54,676 bases of DNA from Flavobacterium laiguense (GCF_003097655.1 NZ_QCZH01000025.1:1-54676), one strand, 5' to 3'. Numbered from the stretch's first letter, positions 25,744-34,150 are shown. Numbers and translations: made by a program. Notes: generated from the letters alone by a model not told the origin.

Positions 25744-26139
25744 TTATATTTTTAGGAAATCAATTTTTTTAACCAAAACAGATTCATCTACATTTTGAAA
25801 ATCATCCCAATCATCTGTAAGTAATGGCAATTCCAAAAATTTTGCAGTTGCCAAAATTATTGCATCTGGTAATTTAATTCTCTTTTGTTTATTTTTTCTG
25901 ATTTCTATAGCCATTTCGGCAATATTCCTATTTACTTCAATTACTTCAATACCTTCAAAAAGTGCATCAATTAGTTTCTTCTCATTCTCATTAGAAAAAT
26001 CATAACTATACACTTCCATAAAAGTAATAATCGAAACAAAAAACTCGTCAAAAGTGTCTAAAAAAACATCAATATCTATCATTTGCTTTGAAGCAAAAAT
26101 GATAACATTGGTATCTAAAACAATTTTACTTCCACTCAT
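25744..26139 (-). CDS. PIN-domain toxin of a VapBC-type module
   Basis: A 131-residue PIN-domain ribonuclease. All four acidic active-site residues are seen: D9 (VLDTN), E42 (FMEVY), D92 (LPDAIILATA) and D109/D110 (LLTDDWDDF). PIN toxins cleave RNA, often tRNA or rRNA, when their antitoxin is degraded. The start is set at the ATG at 26139, which lies inside the end of the antitoxin gene (14-base overlap, GATGAG), so translation is coupled. A longer frame to 26184 adds an unlikely leader. Toxin assignment is by fold and gene order. Confidence 0.85.
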   Translation of the reverse strand: MSGSKIVLDTNVIIFASKQMIDIDVFLDTFDEFFVSIITFMEVYSYDFSNENEKKLIDALFEGIEVIEVNRNIAEMAIEIRKNKQKRIKLPDAIILATAKFLELPLLTDDWDDFQNVDESVLVKKIDFLKI

Positions 26140-26362
26140 CTCTGATTGTTTTTTGCCACAAAACAGGATTATCAATAGTTGCAAACATTTTTTCGCTTTT
26201 CATCTTAGATAATGCGTCACGTAAAATATCCTTCTTTGAGATTACTTTTTTAGCATCATCAAAAAGCATAATTACACGAACATCTTCCTCTAAATTTTGA
26301 TATTCATCGGGCACTTTGATTAGTCCCTTTTCTATTTTCCCAGAAAACTCAACTGCATTCAT
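26126..26362 (-). CDS. Antitoxin of the VapBC-type module
   Basis: A 78-residue protein, N-terminal MNAVEFSGKIEKGLIKVPDEY (1-21) with the short strand-rich pattern of an AbrB/VapB-like DNA-binding region, and a charged helical C-terminus with DNPVLWQKTIRDEW likely to wrap the toxin. It directly precedes and overlaps the PIN gene. A -7 box (26389-26396) lies 27 bases upstream, so the pair has its own promoter just after dnaJ, and the antitoxin probably autoregulates there. The identification rests on size and partner more than on motif. Confidence 0.78.
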   Translation of the reverse strand: MNAVEFSGKIEKGLIKVPDEYQNLEEDVRVIMLFDDAKKVISKKDILRDALSKMKSEKMFATIDNPVLWQKTIRDEWK

Positions 26363-26388
26363 AATCTAAAAGATAAATTAATGATTAT

Positions 26389-26396
26389 CAAAGATA
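26389..26396 (-). promoter_or_regulatory. -7 box upstream of the toxin-antitoxin pair
   Basis: On the minus strand the sequence is TATCTTTG, an exact TAnnTTTG match, 27 bases before the antitoxin ATG. It lies in the short gap after the dnaJ stop codon. No clear -33 TTG is seen. Confidence 0.5.
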
Positions 26397-26417
26397 TTGA
26401 TTTTCTGTTTAAAAAAT

Positions 26418-27533
26418 TTAAGAAAACATATCTTTTACTTTTTCAAAAAATGATTTGTCTGATTTTTCAGGACTTGGAATAAAATTCTCATCCGTCAAGG
26501 CTTTTTCAAAAAAGTGTTTCTGCTCTTTGTTCAAGGTTTTTGGAGTCCAAACATTTACGTGTACAAGCAAATCTCCGCTACCATACCCATTAATACTTGG
26601 AATACCTTTTCCTTTTAATCGCAAAATTTTACCGGATTGAATTCCTTCTTCCAGTTTGATTCTCACTTTTCCGTTTACGGCATCGATGTCTTTTGAAATA
26701 CCAAGAACCGCTTCGGCAAAACTGATGTATAAATCATAATGAAGATTTTCACCTTCACGTTTCAAATATTCGTGTTCAATTTCTTCAATAACTACAATTA
26801 AATCTCCTGGAACGCTGTTTCCTGGAGCATCATTTCCTTTTCCGGAAACTTTCAATTGCATTCCGTCTACCACTCCTGCTGGAATTTTTATAGAAACGGT
26901 TTCGTCTTCTACAATCATTCCCTGAGAATCTGCATCGCTCGGTTTTCTGTCCAAAATTTGACCAGAACCGCCACAAGTAGGACAAGTTGAAGCCGATTGC
27001 ATTCTACCCAAAATGGTATTGGTAACACGCATTACTTGCCCTTGACCGTTACAGGTAGAACAGGTTTTGTACGATACCCCTTGGGCTTGAACTTTACGTT
27101 TTACTTTTACTTTTTTCTCTACACCATTAGCGATTTCTTCCAGAGTCAATTTTACTTTAATACGCAAATTGCTTCCTTTTACGCGACGAGGACCTCCGCC
27201 TCCGCCTCCGCCAAATCCGCCAAAACCACTACCGAAAATATCTCCAAACTGACTAAAGATATCATCCATATTCATTCCGCCATGACCACCACCGCCAAAT
27301 CCGCCAGAACCATCAAATGCTTGATGACCGTACTGATCGTATTTTGCTTTTTTGGCAGGATCACTCAATATTTCATAAGCTTCGGCAGCCAACTTGAACT
27401 TTTCTTCTGCCTCTTTGTCGCCAGGATTCTTGTCAGGGTGGTGTTTCAATGCACTTTTTCTGTATGCCTTTTTAATTTCAGCAGCATCTGCACCTTTTGT
27501 AATGCCTAATATTTCGTAAAAATCTTTTTTCAT
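26418..27533 (-). CDS. dnaJ: Chaperone DnaJ with a reduced zinc-finger region
   Basis: A 371-residue type A J-protein that stimulates DnaK ATPase and delivers substrates. It has a J domain with HPD at 32-34, a Gly/Phe-rich linker (about 75-115), a zinc region, and the two C-terminal substrate-binding domains. Standard DnaJ has four CxxCxGxG repeats; only two are present here, CSTCNGQG (158-165) and CPTCGGSG (184-191), corresponding by position to repeats 2 and 3, so the second zinc site is kept and the first is lost. It follows grpE on the same strand; dnaK is not in the window. Confidence 0.93.
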   Translation of the reverse strand: MKKDFYEILGITKGADAAEIKKAYRKSALKHHPDKNPGDKEAEEKFKLAAEAYEILSDPAKKAKYDQYGHQAFDGSGGFGGGGHGGMNMDDIFSQFGDIFGSGFGGFGGGGGGGPRRVKGSNLRIKVKLTLEEIANGVEKKVKVKRKVQAQGVSYKTCSTCNGQGQVMRVTNTILGRMQSASTCPTCGGSGQILDRKPSDADSQGMIVEDETVSIKIPAGVVDGMQLKVSGKGNDAPGNSVPGDLIVVIEEIEHEYLKREGENLHYDLYISFAEAVLGISKDIDAVNGKVRIKLEEGIQSGKILRLKGKGIPSINGYGSGDLLVHVNVWTPKTLNKEQKHFFEKALTDENFIPSPEKSDKSFFEKVKDMFS

Positions 27534-27587
27534 AATTAAAATAAATTCTAAAAAAACTAAAAGTAAATTCCAATATTTTTTATCCCG

Positions 27588-27605
27588 TCCCGATAATTAT
27601 CGGGA
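27588..27605. repeat. Palindrome TCCCGATAATTATCGGGA
   Basis: A perfect 18-base palindrome in the gap between grpE and dnaJ. The same or a nearly identical palindrome (centre AT or GC) recurs at 29499, 29532, 30073 and 51357, always between genes. Confidence 0.75.
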
Positions 27606-27702
27606 GCTTTCGTGACCAAATATCAATTTTAACGAACGGTAAATTTGTTCTTAAATCAATTTTATTTTGGAATTGGATTTTTTTATTTTAGTGTTTTATT
27701 TT

Positions 27703-28278
27703 TTAGTTACCAATAACCACTTTTGGAAAACGAATAATTTTGTCACCCAATTTGTATCCTTTTTCAAGAACATCTACTATTTTTCCTTTCAGCTTATCCG
27801 ATGGAGCTGGAATTTGAGTAATTGCTTCTGCAAAATCAGCATCAAATGCATCACCTGCTTTTACATCAACTTGCTCTAATCCCTTAGCAACCAAAGCATT
27901 TTTTAGTTTTTCATGAATTAGCTCCACTCCTTTTGTCAACAACTCATCCTCCGATTTGTTGATTTCAACCATCGCTCTATCAAAATCATCTAGAACAGGT
28001 AACATAGCAAGTAATACTTCTTGGTTAGCCGTTTTAAACAACTCAATTCTTTCTTTTGTAGTTCTTCTTTTGTAATTTTCAAATTCAGCAAATAACCTTA
28101 AAAACTTATCTTTTTCTTTGGCTAAGTCTTGCGTTAATTGTTCTTCAACACTTAATTCTTCAATAATAAGTTGCTCACCATTTGCATTATTCTCTAATGT
28201 CACCTCATCTATTTCTTGATCGAATTCTGTATTTTCTGTAGTCATATTACTTTTATTTTTAAAAAAATTCTTAAACAT
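27703..28278 (-). CDS. grpE: Nucleotide exchange factor GrpE
   Basis: A 191-residue protein that releases ADP from DnaK. It has a charged N-terminal region, a long coiled coil (about 45-105), the segment FLRLFAEFENYKRRT (about 80-94) and the C-terminal beta domain ending with GYKLGDKIIRFPKVVIG. The ATG at 28278 gives a short basic N-terminus; the ATG at 28245 is an alternative start. It is the first gene of the grpE-dnaJ operon and has a well-formed promoter at 28304-28336. Confidence 0.93.
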   Translation of the reverse strand: MFKNFFKNKSNMTTENTEFDQEIDEVTLENNANGEQLIIEELSVEEQLTQDLAKEKDKFLRLFAEFENYKRRTTKERIELFKTANQEVLLAMLPVLDDFDRAMVEINKSEDELLTKGVELIHEKLKNALVAKGLEQVDVKAGDAFDADFAEAITQIPAPSDKLKGKIVDVLEKGYKLGDKIIRFPKVVIGN

Positions 28279-28303
28279 CGTTTTTATTCTTTTTTATGGA
28301 TTG

Positions 28304-28336
28304 CAAAAGTACTGCCAAAACTTATAAAATGTCAAA
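28304..28336 (-). promoter_or_regulatory. Promoter of the grpE-dnaJ operon
   Basis: On the minus strand TTTG (28333-28336) is followed after 21 bases by TACTTTTG (28304-28311), which matches the Bacteroidota -33/-7 pattern. Transcription should start about 20 bases before the grpE ATG. No separate heat-shock element was recognised. Confidence 0.72.
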
Positions 28337-28553
28337 TTGTCACCTTTATTTAAAACCTAATTTCAATAATTACATTTCGGCTTCAAAATCAGACAAATTG
28401 AAGAGCGTAATTTTAATATAATTTTAAGACTATTAAGTTATAGTTTCCCTATTTTTGAAGTAGAATTTTCTTCCACCCAAGGAACACAGCTCTCTAGAAC
28501 ATAAATTTAAGGTTGTTTTCTATATAATTATTAATTCATCATTGCCTTATATT
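28337..28553. other. AT-rich gap upstream of the grpE promoter
   Basis: With the neighbouring promoter and terminator this makes a 331-base gap between grpE and the hot-dog protein gene. I see no reading frame, repeat family or RNA in it. Confidence 0.5.
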
Positions 28554-28590
28554 AAAAAAAGCTTCGTTTATACAACGAAGCTTTTTTTTT
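28554..28590. terminator. Terminator after the DUF4442 gene
   Basis: The stem GCTTCGTT (28561-28568) with AACGAAGC (28574-28581) is extended by A7 on the left and T9 on the right, with a 5-base loop. It can terminate the minus-strand gene whose stop is at 28610. Confidence 0.85.
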
Positions 28591-28609
28591 GCTTTTATAA
28601 TTCAGGTCA

Positions 28610-29062
28610 TTATTTGAGTTTAACACTCCATTCAAAATCCATTTCAGAAACCTGCACTCCTTCTTCATTGGCTCCTATCGATTTCATCCAAAAAGTTTGC
28701 CCTTCACCAGTTGCAATTGTTTTCTGAATGGCATCGGCTATTAAATGCCCGTCTTGGCAAACAAAAGTGATTCGTCCCGTGGCTTTCTTAGAAAAATTTG
28801 ATTTATTATTGGCCACAAGCATCGATATTTTTCGACCACTTTTTTGAATTTGATAGATTACCATAGCTCCAGTAGACAACTCAGCTGCCATTGCCTGAAC
28901 CGCAAAATACATCGAATTAAAAGGATTTTGATTAATCCATCGGTGTTTTACAGAGACCACGCATTTATTTTCGTCAATCTGTTTCAACCGTACGCCACAT
29001 AAAAAAGCAGATGGCAATTTGAAAAATATAAATCTATTGAATTTCGATACTGTTAATTCCAT
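28610..29062 (-). CDS. DUF4442 hot-dog fold protein
   Basis: A 150-residue protein resembling the DUF4442/YiiD-type thioesterase family, with NPFNSMYFAVQAMAAELSTG (about 47-66) corresponding to the hot-dog central helix and flanking beta strands such as RISFVCQDG-like ITFVCQDG. Relatives are acyl-CoA or acyl-carrier-protein thioesterases, but many lack proof of activity. It is monocistronic, with the terminator directly downstream and a dispersed repeat upstream. Confidence 0.75.
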   Translation of the reverse strand: MELTVSKFNRFIFFKLPSAFLCGVRLKQIDENKCVVSVKHRWINQNPFNSMYFAVQAMAAELSTGAMVIYQIQKSGRKISMLVANNKSNFSKKATGRITFVCQDGHLIADAIQKTIATGEGQTFWMKSIGANEEGVQVSEMDFEWSVKLK

Positions 29063-29199
29063 TTTGAGCTATTTTTTTGCTAAAATACAAAAAATACTAT
29101 GCGTACATATAAAAATTTTATAATTAACGCTATTTCTTTCCATTAATAAAATCTTCAAAACAGTATAAACGTATTCACCAATGCTATTTCTAACCATTT

Positions 29200-29320
29200 G
29201 GGCGTGCCACCATTAGGAAAAGGGGCAAACACATCATGCCGCTTATTCTGCCCCTTTCCCTAATGCTGTCAGGCTATTGCCGTTACTTCGGTAACTTGGC
29301 GCTATCCTTCACGCTCACTG
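29200..29320 (-). repeat. Structured dispersed repeat with a long hairpin and a UUCG tetraloop
   Basis: A 17-bp stem, 29211-29227 with 29249-29265, with one G-T pair and a 21-base loop, is followed by a second hairpin GTTAC-TTCG-GTAAC (29282-29295), a classical C(UUCG)G tetraloop, and the motif CTATCCTTCACGC (29302-29314). The same small hairpin plus motif order is seen at 51-81. The strand on which it works is not known. It has much more GC than its surroundings. Confidence 0.65.
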
Positions 29321-29458
29321 CAAAACCAGAAGCAATAGGTTAACAAGTAAAATCATTTTCAAATAAAAAACATAGCATTTTCTTACAAAAATAACGTTTT
29401 TTGTTAATTTTTTGTTAACATACACTACTATGCGATACAAGATACTCTTCTTTAGACA

Positions 29459-29466
29459 TATATTTG
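29459..29466 (+). promoter_or_regulatory. -7 box of the DUF4870-PadR-PspC operon
   Basis: TATATTTG matches the TAnnTTTG consensus exactly and lies 105 bases before the first ATG at 29571. The resulting leader contains two TCCCGATA palindromes. No convincing -33 TTG lies at the standard distance. Confidence 0.55.
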
Positions 29467-29498
29467 CATAAGAAATTACTAGGTAAGTCATTTAATCA

Positions 29499-29549
29499 TC
29501 CCGATAGCTATCGGGACTGCTATCAATCATCTCCCGATAATTATCGGGA
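29499..29549. repeat. Two TCCCGATA palindromes in the leader of the DUF4870 gene
   Basis: Palindromes with GC and AT centres lie at 29499-29516 and 29532-29549. The second is part of a 35-base segment (29522-29556) that is repeated exactly at 30063-30097, before the padR gene. Confidence 0.75.
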
Positions 29550-29570
29550 CAAAAAAAACGAAATCAAAAA

Positions 29571-30026
29571 ATGGAAACTACAACCGAAAGAAACACAGCC
29601 GCTTTTACTCATTTGAGTACTTTTAGTCAATATCTTATTCCGTTTGGAAATTACATATTTCCTATTATCATTTGGACATCGAAAAAAGACCAATCGGAAT
29701 TTGTAGATCACAATGGTAAGCAAGCACTTAATTTTCAATTGAGTATTTTAATTTACTCTTTGGCATTTGCCATGATCGCCATTCCTGTCTTTTTAATTAC
29801 TGTTTTGAGAAATATCTCATTCAATGATTTTGTAAACAATAGTGATCTAGTTTTTGAAAATTTTGATTACGGTAACAGCATCGGAATTTTGACAGTAGGT
29901 GCCTTAGCCCTTTTCGGATTTGCCTGCATGAAAGTAGCCGAATTCTTTTTAGTAATTTATGCTTCAATCAAAGCATCCAATGGAGAGAAATACAGTTATC
30001 CTCTAACGATACCGTTCTTAAAATAA
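29571..30026 (+). CDS. DUF4870 membrane protein
   Basis: A 151-residue inner-membrane protein with three or four hydrophobic segments. The N-terminal FTHLSTFSQYLIPFGNYIFP and SEFVDHNGKQALNFQLS motifs are diagnostic of the DUF4870 (Tic20-like fold) family, whose function is unknown. It is the first gene of a putative operon with padR, the PspC protein, an M23 protein and a GIN protein, all on the plus strand. Its transcript leader holds two palindromes. Confidence 0.82.
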   Translation: METTTERNTAAFTHLSTFSQYLIPFGNYIFPIIIWTSKKDQSEFVDHNGKQALNFQLSILIYSLAFAMIAIPVFLITVLRNISFNDFVNNSDLVFENFDYGNSIGILTVGALALFGFACMKVAEFFLVIYASIKASNGEKYSYPLTIPFLK

Positions 30027-30062
30027 ATAATATAATCAATATGCAGTTTCAATCATCAAAAA

Positions 30063-30097
30063 ATCAATCATCTCCCGATAATTATCGGGACAAAAAA
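30063..30097. repeat. Second copy of a 35-base segment with a palindrome
   Basis: Identical to 29522-29556, including the 18-base palindrome (30073-30090). It lies between the DUF4870 and padR genes and might form an intercistronic hairpin. Confidence 0.8.
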
Positions 30098-30137
30098 TGA
30101 ACAGTTTCATCAACAAATCAAATCAAATCAAGGAATT

Positions 30138-30467
30138 ATGAACATTGAAAACACAAAAGCCCAGATGCGTAAAGGTGTTCTTGAGTTTTGTATCTTATCG
30201 GTATTAAAAGAGAAAGATGCCTACACCTCAGAAATATTAGACACTTTAAAAAACGCTAAATTATTAGTTGTAGAGGGAACTATTTATCCGCTACTAACTC
30301 GATTGAAAAACGACGGATTACTCAACTACCGTTGGGAAGAGTCAACATCGGGACCACCGAGAAAATACTACGGTCTGACTGAGATAGGCCAAACCTTTTT
30401 GAAAGAACTAGATGGCACTTGGACGGAATTGTCTGATGCTGTAAACTTAATAACCAACCAAAAATAA
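30138..30467 (+). CDS. PadR family transcriptional regulator
   Basis: A 109-residue winged-helix repressor of the PadR family. MRKGVLEFCILSVLKEKDAY (11-30) forms the first helices, VVEGTIYPLLTRLKNDGLL (about 54-72) the recognition region and WEESTSGPPRKYYGLTE (about 76-92) the wing. It belongs to the short subfamily without a long C-terminal dimerisation helix pair. It lies five bases before the PspC gene. PadR genes next to PspC-domain genes are common in many bacteria, and it probably regulates this operon. Confidence 0.9.
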   Translation: MNIENTKAQMRKGVLEFCILSVLKEKDAYTSEILDTLKNAKLLVVEGTIYPLLTRLKNDGLLNYRWEESTSGPPRKYYGLTEIGQTFLKELDGTWTELSDAVNLITNQK

Positions 30468-30472
30468 TAGTC

Positions 30473-32194
30473 ATGAACAAAACTGTAAATATAAACCTAG
30501 GCGGAATGTTCTTCCACATTGACGAAGATGCATACCAAAAATTAACCCGTTATTTTGACGCGATAAAACGCTCATTATCTAAATCATCGGGACAAGAAGA
30601 AATCATCAAAGATATTGAGATGCGTGTTTCGGAATTATTGACCGAGAAACAAAAAACTGAAAAACACGTAGTTACTATTAGAGAAGTAGACGAAGTGATT
30701 ACTGTGATGGGACAACCAGAGGATTACATCATCGAGGAAGACAATAATAATGCACATACAAACAGTGACTTCAGCGCTCCTAGAACCACAAAAAAATTAT
30801 ACCGTGACAAAGAAAACGGAATGATTGGTGGGGTTGCAACCGGATTGGGACATTATTTTGGAATTGATGCCGTTTGGTTAAAAATTATGTTCTTGATATT
30901 TGTTTTTGCTGGATTTGGTACTGGGATTTTGGCCTATATCATTCTTTGGATTGTAACTCCCGAAGCGATAACTACATCCGAAAAACTGGAAATGACTGGA
31001 GAACCGGTTACAATTTCGAACATTGAAAAAAAAGTTCGTGAAGAATTTGACAGTGTTTCCGGAAAAATAAAAAATGCGGATTATGATAAATTTGGTAATC
31101 AAATTAAATCCGGAGCTGAAAAACTGGGAAGTGGTCTAGGAGATTTTATCATGACCGTTTTCAAAATTTTCGCTAAATTTCTAGGAGTGGTTTTAATCAT
31201 GGGAGGTTTAACTACGCTTGTCATGCTATTCATTGGAGTATTCACATTAGGCACCAGTTCTTCCATAGACTTTCCATGGCAAAGTTTTGTAGAAGCCGGA
31301 AATTTTACTGATTATCCTATTTGGACTTTTGGTTTAATAATGTTCTTGGCTGTTGGAATTCCGTTCTTTTTCTTAGCGATATTGGGTTTCAAACTATTGG
31401 CACCGAACATGAAATTTCTTGGAAACATTGCCAAATATACTTTATTGGCTCTTTGGTTAATTGCAGTTTCGCTAGCAATATCAATTGGAATAAAACAAGC
31501 TACAGCATTTGCGGTGAATGGTAGATCGGTTCAAAAGGAAACTTTCAATCTAAAACCAACGGATACCCTTTACATTAAATTCAAACACAATGATTATTTT
31601 GCCAAAGATGTAGATGACCGTAATAATTTTATGATTACTCAAGATTCTTTGAATAATGACATTATTTATTCGAATGAAGTGAGCATTAGAATCGAAAAAT
31701 CGGAAGAAAAGTACGCTTACATTCAAATCGAAAAAGAAGCCAAAGGAAAATCATTGTCTGAAGCTAAAAAAAGAGCCGATGCCATTAAATACAGTTATAA
31801 AATTGTGGGTAACCAACTGATCTTTGACAACTATTTGATTACTGATTTAAAGAATAAATTTCGTGATCAGGAAATCGAAATCACCTTGTACTTACCAGAA
31901 GGAACCTTGTTAAAACCAGATGATTCTATGCAACATTATGATCGTACTGATAGTGATTATTTTCTATGGAATTCTGACTCAAGTAATGACGTCTACAAAG
32001 TAGAAAGCAATAAAATAAGATGTTTAAATTGTCCCGAAGATGAAAATGACGACGACGATGACAATGACAATGAAACTAATGTTACCATTAATGAAGATGG
32101 TGTTACCATAGAAAGTGATTCGGTTGTTAAAACCAAAAAGAATTTTAAAGAATTAAAAATCAATAAAGATGGTATAATTATTAAAACCGAATAA
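30473..32194 (+). CDS. PspC-domain membrane stress protein
   Basis: A 573-residue protein. Residues 1-95 are a cytoplasmic region with paired helices (FHIDEDAYQKL, IIKDIEMRVSELL) usual at the front of Bacteroidota PspC proteins. A PspC domain spans about 107-165 (LYRDKENGMIGGVATGLGHY). Three further hydrophobic segments lie around 210-355, followed by a large likely periplasmic beta-rich domain and a highly acidic stretch (DDDDDNDN) near the end. PspC proteins sense or buffer inner-membrane stress. It follows padR by five bases and precedes the M23 gene by six. Confidence 0.88.
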   Translation: MNKTVNINLGGMFFHIDEDAYQKLTRYFDAIKRSLSKSSGQEEIIKDIEMRVSELLTEKQKTEKHVVTIREVDEVITVMGQPEDYIIEEDNNNAHTNSDFSAPRTTKKLYRDKENGMIGGVATGLGHYFGIDAVWLKIMFLIFVFAGFGTGILAYIILWIVTPEAITTSEKLEMTGEPVTISNIEKKVREEFDSVSGKIKNADYDKFGNQIKSGAEKLGSGLGDFIMTVFKIFAKFLGVVLIMGGLTTLVMLFIGVFTLGTSSSIDFPWQSFVEAGNFTDYPIWTFGLIMFLAVGIPFFFLAILGFKLLAPNMKFLGNIAKYTLLALWLIAVSLAISIGIKQATAFAVNGRSVQKETFNLKPTDTLYIKFKHNDYFAKDVDDRNNFMITQDSLNNDIIYSNEVSIRIEKSEEKYAYIQIEKEAKGKSLSEAKKRADAIKYSYKIVGNQLIFDNYLITDLKNKFRDQEIEITLYLPEGTLLKPDDSMQHYDRTDSDYFLWNSDSSNDVYKVESNKIRCLNCPEDENDDDDDNDNETNVTINEDGVTIESDSVVKTKKNFKELKINKDGIIIKTE

Positions 32195-32200
32195 GTAAAT

Positions 32201-33265
32201 ATGAAAGCCATTCAATCTATTATTGTACTTTTTTTCGGATTATCCACACTGATTACAAATGCTCAAAACAAAATTAAAATTGAAAACAAACCAGAACATC
32301 CACTGAAAGAGAAAATCAACGGACAATCCAGTTTAAATTTTGATTTTATTATAGAGAACCAATCAACGGATAGCTTAAGATTAACCCGATTGCAAGTATC
32401 GCTTTTTGATAAGCAAAATAAACTTATCCAACAAAAATTTTTGGATAATAACGGAACCGCACCAAGTATAAACACTATTCCAAATATTGAATGGAATAGT
32501 GTTTCAACAAACCTACTTTTTAATCCTTTTCCGGATGTAAATAGTATGACTGATAAACTGGAATACATCTTCACTTTCAATAATAGTATTGAAATCAAAA
32601 AAGTAGTTATTCCAAGTGATTATGAACAAATAACAGATTTCATTCTGCCGCTAAAAAACAAAATACTGGTGTACGACGGGCATGACCTTTACTCTCATCA
32701 CAGACGTTTTGACTATGAATTCATCCCTATCAAACAAATGGGATTTACTGGGAATTTCATGCGATATGCCTATGATTTTGTAGTGCTTGATTCTGAAGGA
32801 AAACAGTATCTTAATGACGGAAAAAACAATACAGACTGGTTTGGTTTTGGAACCGATGTTTTGGCTGTAGCCGATGGAGAAATTACTGCTATAGAAACGG
32901 ATAAAAAAGATGATAAAACATTTGACATTCCATCTCTAAAAGAAAATCCACTAACTTTATACGGAAATTACATTGTTCTAAAGCATGGTGAGAATACATA
33001 TAGTATGTATGGGCATCTAAAAAATCAAAGTGCAATGGGATTGAAAGTGGGTGATAAAGTAAAGAAAGGACAAAAAATAGCTTCCATTGGTACCTCGGGT
33101 AGTTCATTCTTTCCCCATCTGCATTTTGAAGTTCGAAATTCCATTAACCACCAGGCAGAAGGTTTACCTTCTTATTTCAAAAATTATTCTTTAATCCTTG
33201 GTTCTACCAAAAAAGAAGCAAAGACACACACCATAACAACCGGTGATATTATTCAATCAAAATAA
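32201..33265 (+). CDS. Secreted M23-type peptidase-like protein
   Basis: A 354-residue secreted protein with a signal peptide to about 21 (ending TNAQ). The C-terminal half (about 180-320) is an M23/LytM fold with GFGTDVLAVADGEITAI, YGHL (H272) and HLHFE (306-310). The usual first zinc ligand pair HxxxD reads RYAYD (188-192), with arginine replacing histidine; a separate HRRFD lies at 167-171. It may be a degenerate, EnvC-like regulator instead of an active peptidoglycan endopeptidase, or may use another ligand. It is in the PadR/PspC operon. Confidence 0.8.
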   Translation: MKAIQSIIVLFFGLSTLITNAQNKIKIENKPEHPLKEKINGQSSLNFDFIIENQSTDSLRLTRLQVSLFDKQNKLIQQKFLDNNGTAPSINTIPNIEWNSVSTNLLFNPFPDVNSMTDKLEYIFTFNNSIEIKKVVIPSDYEQITDFILPLKNKILVYDGHDLYSHHRRFDYEFIPIKQMGFTGNFMRYAYDFVVLDSEGKQYLNDGKNNTDWFGFGTDVLAVADGEITAIETDKKDDKTFDIPSLKENPLTLYGNYIVLKHGENTYSMYGHLKNQSAMGLKVGDKVKKGQKIASIGTSGSSFFPHLHFEVRNSINHQAEGLPSYFKNYSLILGSTKKEAKTHTITTGDIIQSK

Positions 33266-33276
33266 AATCAATAGTC

Positions 33277-34017
33277 ATGCTAAAAATCATCACATTAATC
33301 ACGAAATTTATTATTGTTGCTTTAACCGCTTTGCTTTTTGGATCTTGTAACCAACTAGGAGAGATCAATGCTATTACAGGAAGCGGTCATGTCACCACCG
33401 AAAAAAGAAATGTTCAAGGCGATTTTAAAAGTGTAAGCGTAAACAAAGCTATTGACCTTATTATCGAACAATCGGACAAAACAGAAATCATTGTGGAAGC
33501 CGATGATAATTTACAAAAAGAAATCACAACAACTGTAGAGAATGGGGTATTAGTAATCACTTGTAAATATGGTAACTTTCTCAATGTTGCATCCAAAAAA
33601 GTAACCGTAAAAATGCCTGTTATTGAAGAACTGGAAGCTCGATCTGCAGCTACTATTAATAGTAAATCAATACTAAAAGGCAATCGTTTAAGTTTAACTT
33701 CATCAAGTGCGGCTTCGATTAATGCCGAAGTAGAATACGAATCGATTCAATTGACTACCAGTAGCGGAAGCAATCAATCCATCAAAGGAAAAACGTTGCG
33801 TCTAGAAGCATCGACTTCTAGCGGAAGTGTAATCGACACCTCCGAATTACTAGCCAATGAAGTTGTAGCCAAATCCTCCAGCGGTGGGTCAATAAGGGTT
33901 CATCCTATAGTAAGCCTAAAAGCTGAAGCCTCAAGCGGCGCAACTATTAGCTACAATACTACTCCAAAGTCAATTCAAAAAGAGGAGCATTCTGGAGGAA
34001 GTGTTCATCAGGAATAA
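33277..34017 (+). CDS. GIN/DUF2807 domain lipoprotein
   Basis: A 246-residue predicted lipoprotein (leader ending LLFGSC, C24). The mature part is a right-handed parallel beta-solenoid of the head GIN/DUF2807 family, with SSGS and SSAA-rich turns, AKSSSGGSIRVHP and LKAEASSGA. These are envelope proteins of unknown role, often placed beside PspC or ABC genes. It ends the PadR/PspC operon, with a terminator directly after it. Its C-terminal two thirds closely match the pseudogene at 41288-42012. Confidence 0.85.
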   Translation: MLKIITLITKFIIVALTALLFGSCNQLGEINAITGSGHVTTEKRNVQGDFKSVSVNKAIDLIIEQSDKTEIIVEADDNLQKEITTTVENGVLVITCKYGNFLNVASKKVTVKMPVIEELEARSAATINSKSILKGNRLSLTSSSAASINAEVEYESIQLTTSSGSNQSIKGKTLRLEASTSSGSVIDTSELLANEVVAKSSSGGSIRVHPIVSLKAEASSGATISYNTTPKSIQKEEHSGGSVHQE

Positions 34018-34030
34018 TACAATCAAATCA

Positions 34031-34064
34031 AAAAACATTCATTAATCAAGAATGTTTTTTTTTA
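34031..34064 (+). terminator. Terminator ending the PadR/PspC operon
   Basis: AAAAAACATTC (34031-34041) pairs with GAATGTTTTTT (34051-34061) over a 9-base loop, followed by T residues. Confidence 0.85.
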
Positions 34065-34150
34065 TCAAAAATAAAATTATTAACCATTAATTTACTACTA
34101 ATACAAATACGTATTCAATTACAAAATCATCAATCAAAATCAATCCAATT

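Noticed and set aside
29200..29320. Insertion sequence end or attC site
   Set aside because: No transposase or integrase gene is nearby and no target-site duplication is visible.
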